From the NCBI GenBank assembly GCA_013044035.1, contig JABEVE010000080.1, positions 1 through 64,000 of the forward strand: a stretch of 64,000 bases of DNA. Reading direction: 5' to 3'. Under the pieces are notes generated by a model, which did no database searches, had not been told where the DNA came from, and was given only the letters and a program-made list of their open reading frames with translations. This stretch comes from Burkholderiales bacterium (lineage in GTDB: Bacteria; Pseudomonadota; Gammaproteobacteria; Burkholderiales; Burkholderiaceae_C). Every line of letters starts with the position of its first letter. The stretch's first letter is position 1. Positions 53,352-61,359 of this stretch are shown in pieces. The position numbers and the translations under genes are program-made.

Positions 53352-54137
53352 ATGCAACTAGACCCGACCCCGTCTCGGCAGCCGACCGCGGAAGAGCACT
53401 GCCGCTGGCGGCGCGACGGTTACCTGACGTTGCCTGGGTTGTTCTCCCGCGAGGCTTTGGCTGATGTGGAGCGGTTGCTCGATCCCCTATTCGCCGCCCA
53501 CCAGGCCACCGCTCTCGACGACTGGACCCAACACCGCGAGGGTCAAGCCACGTCCGTGGAACTGCTGCGCACCATCGAGCGCGAACCCCGGTTGCTCCAC
53601 ACAGAGGTCTACCGGCGTTGCGAAAGCTATGCTGCGCAGTTGCTGGACATGCCGGTGGAATGTGTGTTCGAGCACGCCATTCGCAAACCCGGCGGGGTTG
53701 GAACAGCCACCTACTGGCATCAGGACTGCTACTACGAAAAGGTGGAGCCCTACCGTTGCAAGCATCGGGTGCATTTCTGGATTCCTATGGCCGACGTCGT
53801 ACTACAAGGCGGCGCCATGCGCTACATCCCCGGCACGCATGGCGGCAAGCGTTATCCGCACACGATGATTCCTTCAGGCCACGATACCCATTACGTCATG
53901 GCCACCGGGTTCGACGAAGCCACGGCCGTAGACGCGCCTGTTGACGCAGGAGGGGCCATTGCGCACCACCCACGCCTGCTGCATGCCAGCGGCCCGAATG
54001 CGTCGTCTCAGGTGCGAACCGCCTGGATCCTGCAGTTCGCCCGGCCACGCACCTTCACGCAGAAACTGTATTTCCGCGCGCTGGGCTGGAAAACGCAGAC
54101 CATCGCCCGGCTCAACCTCAAGCCTGCAGCCGATTGA
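53352..54137 (+). CDS. Phytanoyl-CoA dioxygenase (PhyH)-family protein
   Basis: A 261-residue non-haem Fe(II)/2-oxoglutarate dioxygenase. The iron ligands are H123-x-D125 (TYWHQDCYY) and H211 (RLLHASGPN); R222 would hold the 2-oxoglutarate. MRYIPGTHGGKRYPH is a family-typical loop. GGAGG lies six bases before the ATG at 53352. The substrate is unknown; relatives hydroxylate lipids, amino acids and natural products. It stands alone between two transposase remnants, so it may be a leftover of a larger transferred segment. Confidence 0.88.
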   Translation: MQLDPTPSRQPTAEEHCRWRRDGYLTLPGLFSREALADVERLLDPLFAAHQATALDDWTQHREGQATSVELLRTIEREPRLLHTEVYRRCESYAAQLLDMPVECVFEHAIRKPGGVGTATYWHQDCYYEKVEPYRCKHRVHFWIPMADVVLQGGAMRYIPGTHGGKRYPHTMIPSGHDTHYVMATGFDEATAVDAPVDAGGAIAHHPRLLHASGPNASSQVRTAWILQFARPRTFTQKLYFRALGWKTQTIARLNLKPAAD

Positions 54138-54264
54138 GCGGCTGCAACGCACGGCGCAACCGAGGGGCGCACGCGGTTGATCGACACGCCGTCCCTGGTT
54201 CCTTCACGGCGAGTCCCGCCGTAGCTTTCGGATCAGCGATGTCGAACGAAGGGGCTCTGAGCGC

Positions 54265-55034
54265 CCCAGGGTAGCCGGCATCCTTCACCGGCGCCTCAAA
54301 GAACGCGATCAGGCGCTCATGGTTGAAGGCCCCGTCGATGATCATCCAGCGCGCCTTGCCCTGGTTGGTGACGCTGGCGATCATCGACAGCCCCTGACGT
54401 GTGCCGCCCGCGGCCATCGCCGCCGGCGTCTTACCCCTGGGCGCAAAGCTGCGGCCCCTGACGTCGGTGTTGACCAGCGCCGTCTCGTCACTTCAATGGA
54501 TTTCACCCTTCTCGGCCTTGGCGCGTTCGGCAAGGGCTGGGTATTGCGCAGGCATCCAGGCCCGCACCGCAGCAGGGGACTGTTCATAGGCGCAGCGGAT
54601 GGGCTTTTGCAGGGTGAGCCCCCAGCGCGCCAGATACTTGCCCACCGAGCGCACCTGCAAGGCCATGCCGCATTCGCGCTCGATGAGTTGCATCACGTCC
54701 GCTCGGCTCCACAGGGCAAGGTCCATCTTGAGTTGCTCAGGGCGGTGATCACAGATCATGCGTTGGTGGGTGTGCGCTTTCTGTTCCGCGCTGAGCAACC
54801 GCTGCTCCCCCGCGCGGCGGCCTCTGCGCTGGGGGCCAACGCAGCCATGCCACCGGATTCATAGCGGTCAATCGTCTTGCTCACCGCCGTGTAGCTCAGT
54901 CCCGCATCGGCGGCAATCTGCGTGCGCGTGTGCCCACGTTTGTGCGCCCGTATGACCTGCCTGCGCCGCTCATGTTGTTCGGCTGGCGTCAGCCGTCTTG
55001 CATCGTTTTTGTCCACGCTATTTCGCACGCGCAT
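54265..55034 (-). mobile_element. IS630-type transposase remnant, frameshifted, interrupted and truncated
   Basis: The N-terminal helix-turn-helix (ARRLTPAEQHERRRQVIRAH, IAADAGLSYTAVSKTIDRYE) is in one frame. After a shift near 54800 the next part (DLALWSRADVMQLIERECGM and VRSVGKYLARWGL) is in another. A TGA at 54493-54495 replaces Trp after GEIH. The last recognisable piece, RWMIIDGAFNHERLIAFFEA, ends near 54265, so the C-terminal catalytic Asp/Glu part is missing. It lies just before the ATP-grasp cluster. Confidence 0.82.
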
Positions 55035-55298
55035 TCATCCCTAAAGTTCTATCGATTTATGGGCCGAATCTATAAACGGCTGGTTTCCAGGTTTTTTATT
55101 CCTTTGGAGCGGCTGCCGCATTGCGGCAGCCTGGAGCGCACGGACCGCAGCGTCACGCGCGGCTGGCACAATCAGGCGGAAGGAACCGGTTTTGTTAGGT
55201 TCGGCGCCCGTGGCTCGCAGCATGAGTCCAACTGGCCTGATTTTTGCACGCAAGAACAAGCCATCCCAACTTCCCTCCAAGCTGGTCACAAACGAACC

Positions 55299-56720
55299 AT
55301 GCGCCATTTCGACGAGATGCATGCGGCCGACGGTGCCGTGCGGCCCCATTACGCCAGCTACGACCAGTGGCTGGGGGCGCAGCCGCCTTTGGCGATGCAG
55401 GCCAAGCGCGAGGAGGCGGAGCTGATCTTTCGCCGCGTCGGCATCACCTTCGCGGTGTATGGCGACGACGCCGGCACCGAGCGCCTCATCCCCTTCGACC
55501 TGATTCCGCGCATCATCCCGGCGCACGAGTGGCGCCATCTGGAGGCCGGACTGAAGCAGCGCGTGGCGGCGCTCAACCGCTTTTTGCATGATATCTACCA
55601 CGACCAGGACATCCTGCGCGCCGGCGTCATCCCCGCCGAGCAGGTGCTGGGCAACGCGCAGTACCGGCCGCAGATGCGGGGCATCACCCTGCCGCAGCAG
55701 GTCTATGCGCAGATTGCCGGGGTGGACATCGTGCGCGCCGCCAACGCCCAGGGCGAAGGCGAGTTCTATGTGCTGGAAGACAATCTGCGCGTGCCCTCGG
55801 GAGTGAGTTACATGCTGGAAAACCGGCGCATGATGATGCGCCTGTTCCCCGGCCTGTTCGCCCGCCACCCGGTGGCTCCGGTGGCCCATTACCCCGACCT
55901 GCTGCTGGAAAAACTGCGCGCCGTGGCGCCGCCCGCGGTCAACGACCCCACGGTGGTGGTACTCACCCCGGGCATGTACAACTCGGCCTACTTCGAGCAT
56001 GCCTTTCTCGCGCAGCAAATGGGCATCGAGCTGGTGGAAGGCAAGGATCTGTACGTGGAGGACGACTTCGTCTACATGCGCACCACGCAGGGGCCGCAGC
56101 GGGTGGACGTGATCTACCGCCGCATCGACGATGACTTCCTCGACCCACAAGCCTTCCGCGCCGACTCCGCCATCGGCTGCACTGGGCTGATGGCGGCCTA
56201 CCGCGCCGGCAACGTCAACCTGGCCAACGCCATCGGCACCGGCGTGGCCGACGACAAATCCATCTACCCCTACGTGCCGGCGATGATCGCGTTCTATCTC
56301 GGCGAAGAACCCCTGCTCAACAACGTGCCCACCCACCAGTGCCGCGAGGCCGACGGTCTGGGCTATGTGCTGGCACATCTGCCCGAGCTGGTGGTCAAGG
56401 AGGTGCATGGCGCCGGCGGCTACGGCATGCTGGTTGGCCCGGCGGCAAGCCAGGCCGAGTTGGCCGAGTTCGCCGCCAGGCTCAAGGCACACCCCGAGCG
56501 CTACATCGCCCAGCCGACGCTGGCGCTGTCCACCTGCCCCATCTTCGTCGAGGTCGGCATCGCGCCACGCCACATCGACCTGCGGCCGTTCGTGTTGTCG
56601 GGAAAAACGGTTTCGCTGGTGCCCGGCGGCCTCACCCGCGTGGCGCTGGCCGAAGGGTCTCTGGTGGTCAATTCTTCCCAGGGCGGTGGCACCAAAGACA
56701 CCTGGGTCCTGGAGCGCTGA
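55299..56720 (+). CDS. Circularly permuted type 2 ATP-grasp protein
   Basis: A 473-residue soluble protein of the DUF404/DUF407 type. Landmarks are RVGITFAVYGDDAGTERLIP, GEGEFYVLEDNLRVPSGVSY, LPELVVKEVHGAGGYGMLVG and SSQGGGTKDTWVLER. The fold is predicted to activate a carboxylate with ATP and join it to an amine, as in peptide-bond formation. The start at 55299 (MRHFDEMHAADGAV) fits family length. Its stop abuts the ATG of the alpha-E gene at 56721. Homologous to the N-terminal 510 residues of the last gene in the window. Confidence 0.9.
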   Translation: MRHFDEMHAADGAVRPHYASYDQWLGAQPPLAMQAKREEAELIFRRVGITFAVYGDDAGTERLIPFDLIPRIIPAHEWRHLEAGLKQRVAALNRFLHDIYHDQDILRAGVIPAEQVLGNAQYRPQMRGITLPQQVYAQIAGVDIVRAANAQGEGEFYVLEDNLRVPSGVSYMLENRRMMMRLFPGLFARHPVAPVAHYPDLLLEKLRAVAPPAVNDPTVVVLTPGMYNSAYFEHAFLAQQMGIELVEGKDLYVEDDFVYMRTTQGPQRVDVIYRRIDDDFLDPQAFRADSAIGCTGLMAAYRAGNVNLANAIGTGVADDKSIYPYVPAMIAFYLGEEPLLNNVPTHQCREADGLGYVLAHLPELVVKEVHGAGGYGMLVGPAASQAELAEFAARLKAHPERYIAQPTLALSTCPIFVEVGIAPRHIDLRPFVLSGKTVSLVPGGLTRVALAEGSLVVNSSQGGGTKDTWVLER

Positions 56721-57698
56721 ATGCTGAGCCGCACTGCCGATCATCTGTTCTGGATGGCCCGCTACACCGAGCGCGCCGAAAACACCGCGCGCATGCTCGA
56801 CGTGCAGCACCAGGCCGCGCTCCTGCCCCAGCCCGACGCCGGCAGCGCCGCCGCGGCGCGCTCGGCGGAGCATCTCGACTGGCAAGGCCTGCTGGGCATC
56901 TCCGAGCTGACCGAGGCTTACACCGCGCGTCACGGTGACATCGAAGCCGGCAAGGTGCTGGACTTCATGGTCAGCGACATGGGCAACCTCTCGTCCATCC
57001 AGAGCTGTTTGCGCGCGGCGCGCGAAAACGCCCGCGCGGTGCGCGGCGCCATCACCACCGAGGTGTGGGAAACCATCAACCAGACCTGGCTGGAATCGTG
57101 GCGGCTGCTGGCCGACGGCCGCTTCGAGCGCGACCCGGGCGAGTACTTCGAGTGGGTGAAAAACCGCTCGCATCTCTCGCGCGGCGTCACCTCCGGCACC
57201 ATGCTGCAGGACGAGGCGTTTCACTTCCTGCGCATCGGCACCTTTCTGGAGCGCGCCGACAACACCGCGCGCCTGCTGGATGTGAAGTTCCACGCGCTGC
57301 AAGCCGAATTCCACGGCTCGGCCAACGGCAGGCTGCAGGAATACGACTTCTATTACTGGTCCAGCGTGCTGCGCTCGGTCTCGGGTTTCGAGGTGTACCG
57401 CAAGGTCTACCGCGACGTCATCACCCCCGAGCGCGTGGCCGAGTTGCTCATTTTGCGGCCCGACATGCCGCGCTCACTCGCCGCCTGCCTGCTGGAGGGC
57501 ACGGTGCATTTGCGCGCCGTGGCGAACCGCGGCTCGCAGGAAACCCTGCGCCGAGCCGGCCTGCTCAACGCCGAACTGCAATACGGCCAGGTGGCCGAAA
57601 TCATGGCCACCGGACTGCACGCCTGGCTCACCCGGTTTCTCGAACGCATCAACGACCTGGGCAACAGCATCAGCCAGGACTTTCTGGTGGCCTCCTGA
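56721..57698 (+). CDS. Alpha-E domain protein (DUF403)
   Basis: A 325-residue, mainly helical protein. It begins MLSRTADHLFWMARYTERAE and later has the FLRIGTFLERADNTARLLDV stretch. These E-R-A-x-N and R-Y-T-E-R-A-E runs are typical of the alpha-E family, which always appears beside circularly permuted ATP-grasp and transglutaminase-like genes. The biochemical role is unknown; it may bind the peptide substrate. It starts at the base after the ATP-grasp stop, so translation is coupled. The C-terminal third of the 860-residue gene is a second copy. Confidence 0.9.
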   Translation: MLSRTADHLFWMARYTERAENTARMLDVQHQAALLPQPDAGSAAAARSAEHLDWQGLLGISELTEAYTARHGDIEAGKVLDFMVSDMGNLSSIQSCLRAARENARAVRGAITTEVWETINQTWLESWRLLADGRFERDPGEYFEWVKNRSHLSRGVTSGTMLQDEAFHFLRIGTFLERADNTARLLDVKFHALQAEFHGSANGRLQEYDFYYWSSVLRSVSGFEVYRKVYRDVITPERVAELLILRPDMPRSLAACLLEGTVHLRAVANRGSQETLRRAGLLNAELQYGQVAEIMATGLHAWLTRFLERINDLGNSISQDFLVAS

Positions 57699-57834
57699 GC
57701 GCGCCCGATATCCCCACACATGCCGCTGCGATGATCCTCGACCCGACGTCGCCTCCAGTCGCACGCCCCCTGTCTCGCAACATCCCTTTCCGCCGCCTTC
57801 ACGCGCTCGCCGCCCCAAGTCCACAGGTGCCTCC

Positions 57835-60800
57835 ATGGCCATCCACGTCGCCTTAAGCCACATCACCACCTATCGCTTCGACCGGCCTGTCAACCTCTCC
57901 CCGCACGTGGTACGCCTGCGCCCGGCGCCGCATTGCCGCACCCCCATCCTGTCGTTCAGCCAGCGGGTCGAGCCGGGCGAGCATTTCGTCAACTGGCTGC
58001 AGGATCCGTTCGCCAACTACCAGGCGCGGCTGGTGTTCCCCGAGAAGACGCAACTGCTGCAGATCGCCGTCGACCTGGTGGCCGAGATGTCGGTCTACAA
58101 CCCCTTCGACTTTTTTCTCGAACCTGAGGCCGCCGAATTCCCCTTCCGCTACGCGCCCGAACTGCAGGAGGAACTGGCGCCTTACCTGCAGGCCGGCCCC
58201 CGCACCCCCAGGCTGGCGGCGCTGCTCGACAGCATCGACCTGAGCCAGCCGCGGCGCACGCAGGACTTCATCGTCGACATCAACCGCCGTCTGCAGCGCG
58301 ACATCAGCTACCTCATCCGCATGGAGCCCGGGGTGCAGACGCCCGAGCTGACCCTCGAACTCGCCTGCGGCTCCTGCCGCGACACCGGCTGGCTGCTGGT
58401 GCAGGTGCTGCGGCATCTGGGCCTGGCGGCACGCTTCGTCTCCGGCTATCTCATCCAGCTCACGCCCGACGTCAAGGCGCTCGACGGCCCCAGCGGCGCC
58501 ACGTCCGACTTCACCGACCTGCACGCCTGGTGCGAGGTGTTCCTACCCGGTGCCGGCTGGATCGGCCTCGACCCCACCTCCGGCCTGCTCACCGGCGAAG
58601 GCCACATCCCGCTGGCCTGCAGCCCGTCGCCATCCAGCGCTGCGCCGGTGGAGGGGCTGGTGGACGCATGCGAGGTCGACTTCAGCCACCACATGACCGT
58701 GACGCGGGTGTACGAGTCGCCGCGCGTCACCAAGCCCTACACCGACGACCAGTGGCAGGCCGTGCTGACCCTGGGCGAAGTCGTCGACCAGCAACTCAGG
58801 AACGGCGACGTGCGCCTGACCCAGGGCGGCGAACCCACCTTCGTCGCCATCACCGACCGCGACGCGCCGGAGTGGAACACCGACGCGCAAGGCCCCACCA
58901 AACGTGGCTACGCCGGCGAGCTGATCCACAAACTCATCGCCCGCTACGGCCCCGGCGGCTTTTTGCACTTCGGCCAGGGCAAGTGGTACCCGGGCGAGCA
59001 ACTGCCGCGCTGGGCGTTGTCGGCCGTGTGGCGGCGCGACGGCCAGCCCTGCTGGCACGACGCGTCGCTGTTCGCCGACGAGCGCCAGGGCGGCCAGGCC
59101 ACCCTGGCGGACGCCAACACCTTCATGCTCGCCCTGGTGGATGCCCTCGGCGTAAACCCGTCGCATGTGCAGCCTGGCTATGAAGATGCCTGGTACTACC
59201 TGTGGCGCGAGCGTCGCCTGCCGGTGAACGTCGACCCCTTCGACGCGCGGGTGGAGGACGAACTGGAACGCAAGCGCCTGCACCGCGTGTTCGAGCAGGG
59301 CCTGCGCACGCCCACCGGCTACGCCTTGCCGCTGCGGCGCGACGTGGCCAGCATGGGAGTTTCCCCAGGCCTCGGGGCGGCCAACGGCGTCGCCCTGCGC
59401 GGGCCGCACTGGGTCTCCGGCCCCTGGTTTTTCCGCGACGAGCGCATGTATCTGTTCCCCGGCGACTCGGCCATGGGCTGGCGCCTGCCGCTGGACTCGC
59501 TGCCCTGGGCGACTGCCGGCGACCGCCAGGCCGACTTCACCCCCGACCCGTTCGCGCCGCGCCGGCCGCTGCCCGACGCCGCGCCGTTGCGCCGCCAATT
59601 CGGCCCCGGCAGCGGTTGGGACGCGCACCGCACCGGGGACGGTTTCGCCCCAGACGGCACGGTCGCGGTGCAGAACCAGGAGCGTGGCGCACCAGCAGGG
59701 GGCGCAGGCAGGCCGGCGGCGGCGCCCACCGGCACGGCCGCCGCGGTCGAACTGCCGCCGGCCCGGTTCACCTCCGCCGCCAGCACCGTGCGCACCGCGC
59801 TGTGCGTGCAGGCGCGCGGGGGCATTCTCTATGTGTTCATGCCGCCGTTGGCCGAGGTGGAAGACTATCTCGAACTGCTCGCCGCCATCGAGTCCACGGC
59901 GCAGCGTCTGCAGGTCAAGCTGGTGCTCGAAGGCTACCCGCCGCCGCGCGACCCGCGCCTGGTACTGCTGCAGGTCACGCCCGACCCCGGAGTCATCGAA
60001 GTCAACATCCATCCGGCGCACAACTGGGCCGAAATCGTCGATCACACCGAGTTCCTGTACCAAGCGGCGTTCGAAACCCGCCTGGGGGCCGAGAAATTCA
60101 TGCTCGACGGCCGCCACACCGGAACCGGTGGCGGCAACCATGTGGTGCTGGGCGGCGCCACCCCGGCCGACAGCCCCTTCCTGCGCCGACCCGACCTGCT
60201 CGCCAGCCTGGTGGCCTACTGGCACAACCATCCATCCCTGAGCTATCTCTTCAGCGGCATGTTCATCGGCCCCACGAGCCAGGCGCCACGGGTGGACGAG
60301 GCGCGCAACGACCAGGTCTACGAGCTGGACATCGCCTTGGCGGAACTGCGCGCGCATCGGGAACGCCTGGCCCTTGATGCTCCACCATGGCTGGTGGACC
60401 GCACCCTGCGCAACATCCTCATCGACGTCACCGGCAACACCCACCGCAGCGAGTTCTGCATCGACAAGCTCTACAGCCCCGACAGCGCCACCGGGCGCCT
60501 GGGACTGCTGGAGCTGCGCGCCTTCGAGATGCCGCCACACGCGCGCATGAGCGTGGTCCAGCAACTGCTGCTGCGGGCGCTCATTGCCCGCTTCTGGAAT
60601 CAACCCTACACCGCGGCGCTGCAGCGCTGGGGCACGGCCCTGCACGACCGTTTCCTGCTGCCGACCTTCATCGCCATGGACTTCGACGACGTGCTCGCCG
60701 AGCTGCGCGACGCCGGCTTCGACTTCGATCCGCAGTGGTTCGCGCCGCACCACAGCTTCCGCTTCCCGCTGCTGGGCGAATACGCCGCCAGCGGCGTCAA

Positions 60801-61308
60801 GCTCGAGGTCCGCATGGCGCTGGAACCCTGGCATGTGATGGGCGAGGAAACCACGGCTGGCGGCACCGCGCGCTATGTCGATTCCTCGCTGGAACGGCTG
60901 GAGGTCAAGCTCAGCGGCATGGCCGACAGCCGCCATGTGCTCACCGTCAACGGCCGCGCCGTGCCGCTGCAGCCCACCGGGCGCAGCGGCGAGTTTGTGT
61001 GCGGCGTGCGCTACCGCGCCTGGCATCCGCCCTCCGCGCTCCACCCGAGCATCGGCGTGCATGCGCCGCTCACCTTCGACCTGGTCGACACCTGGATGGA
61101 GCGTTCGCTCGGTGGCTGTCAGTACTTCGTCGCCCACCCCGGGGGCCGCAGTTACGACACCTTTCCAGTGAACGCCTATGAGGCCGAGAGCCGGCGGCTG
61201 GCGCGCTTCACCGGCATCGGCCACACCCACGGGCGCATGGCGGTGGCGCCCGTCCGGCCCAGCCTGGAGTTCCCGTTCACGCTCGATTTGCGCCGGCGCA
61301 CAGGCTGA
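57835..61308 (+). CDS. Transglutaminase-like/DUF2126 fusion protein
   Basis: A 1157-residue protein. Residues 1-85 are a bacterial transglutaminase N-domain (IHVALSHITTYRFDRPVNLS). A transglutaminase/protease core follows with a putative triad C181 (ACGSCRDTGW), H230 (DLHAWCEV) and D246 (IGLDPTSG). DUF2126 occupies most of residues 290-1157, with RLTQGGEPTFVAITDRDAPE, FHFGQGKWYPGEQLPRWAL-like text, RHTGTGGGNHVVLGG and RFPLLGEYAASGVKLEVRM. An Ala/Pro/Gly-rich linker lies at about 610-640. No signal peptide. It may cleave or cross-link peptides made by the ATP-grasp partners. Confidence 0.88.
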   Translation: MAIHVALSHITTYRFDRPVNLSPHVVRLRPAPHCRTPILSFSQRVEPGEHFVNWLQDPFANYQARLVFPEKTQLLQIAVDLVAEMSVYNPFDFFLEPEAAEFPFRYAPELQEELAPYLQAGPRTPRLAALLDSIDLSQPRRTQDFIVDINRRLQRDISYLIRMEPGVQTPELTLELACGSCRDTGWLLVQVLRHLGLAARFVSGYLIQLTPDVKALDGPSGATSDFTDLHAWCEVFLPGAGWIGLDPTSGLLTGEGHIPLACSPSPSSAAPVEGLVDACEVDFSHHMTVTRVYESPRVTKPYTDDQWQAVLTLGEVVDQQLRNGDVRLTQGGEPTFVAITDRDAPEWNTDAQGPTKRGYAGELIHKLIARYGPGGFLHFGQGKWYPGEQLPRWALSAVWRRDGQPCWHDASLFADERQGGQATLADANTFMLALVDALGVNPSHVQPGYEDAWYYLWRERRLPVNVDPFDARVEDELERKRLHRVFEQGLRTPTGYALPLRRDVASMGVSPGLGAANGVALRGPHWVSGPWFFRDERMYLFPGDSAMGWRLPLDSLPWATAGDRQADFTPDPFAPRRPLPDAAPLRRQFGPGSGWDAHRTGDGFAPDGTVAVQNQERGAPAGGAGRPAAAPTGTAAAVELPPARFTSAASTVRTALCVQARGGILYVFMPPLAEVEDYLELLAAIESTAQRLQVKLVLEGYPPPRDPRLVLLQVTPDPGVIEVNIHPAHNWAEIVDHTEFLYQAAFETRLGAEKFMLDGRHTGTGGGNHVVLGGATPADSPFLRRPDLLASLVAYWHNHPSLSYLFSGMFIGPTSQAPRVDEARNDQVYELDIALAELRAHRERLALDAPPWLVDRTLRNILIDVTGNTHRSEFCIDKLYSPDSATGRLGLLELRAFEMPPHARMSVVQQLLLRALIARFWNQPYTAALQRWGTALHDRFLLPTFIAMDFDDVLAELRDAGFDFDPQWFAPHHSFRFPLLGEYAASGVKLEVRMALEPWHVMGEETTAGGTARYVDSSLERLEVKLSGMADSRHVLTVNGRAVPLQPTGRSGEFVCGVRYRAWHPPSALHPSIGVHAPLTFDLVDTWMERSLGGCQYFVAHPGGRSYDTFPVNAYEAESRRLARFTGIGHTHGRMAVAPVRPSLEFPFTLDLRRRTG

Positions 61309-61347
61309 GCCCACGCCCGGCCGGACGCCGGGCACCACCGACAATGT

Positions 61348-61353
61348 GACAAT
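61348..61353 (+). promoter_or_regulatory. GACAAT -10-like element six bases before ATG
   Basis: GACAAT ends at 61353 and the next ATG is 61360, the same spacing as at hemE. Another ACAAT lies at 61341-61345. It suggests that the fusion gene has its own promoter and perhaps a leaderless message, although it lies 51 bases after the preceding stop. Confidence 0.4.
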
Positions 61354-61359
61354 CGCTCC

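Noticed and set aside
55041-57314. A 757-codon minus-strand open frame
   Set aside because: Antisense to the ATP-grasp and alpha-E genes, with no recognisable domain or start signal.
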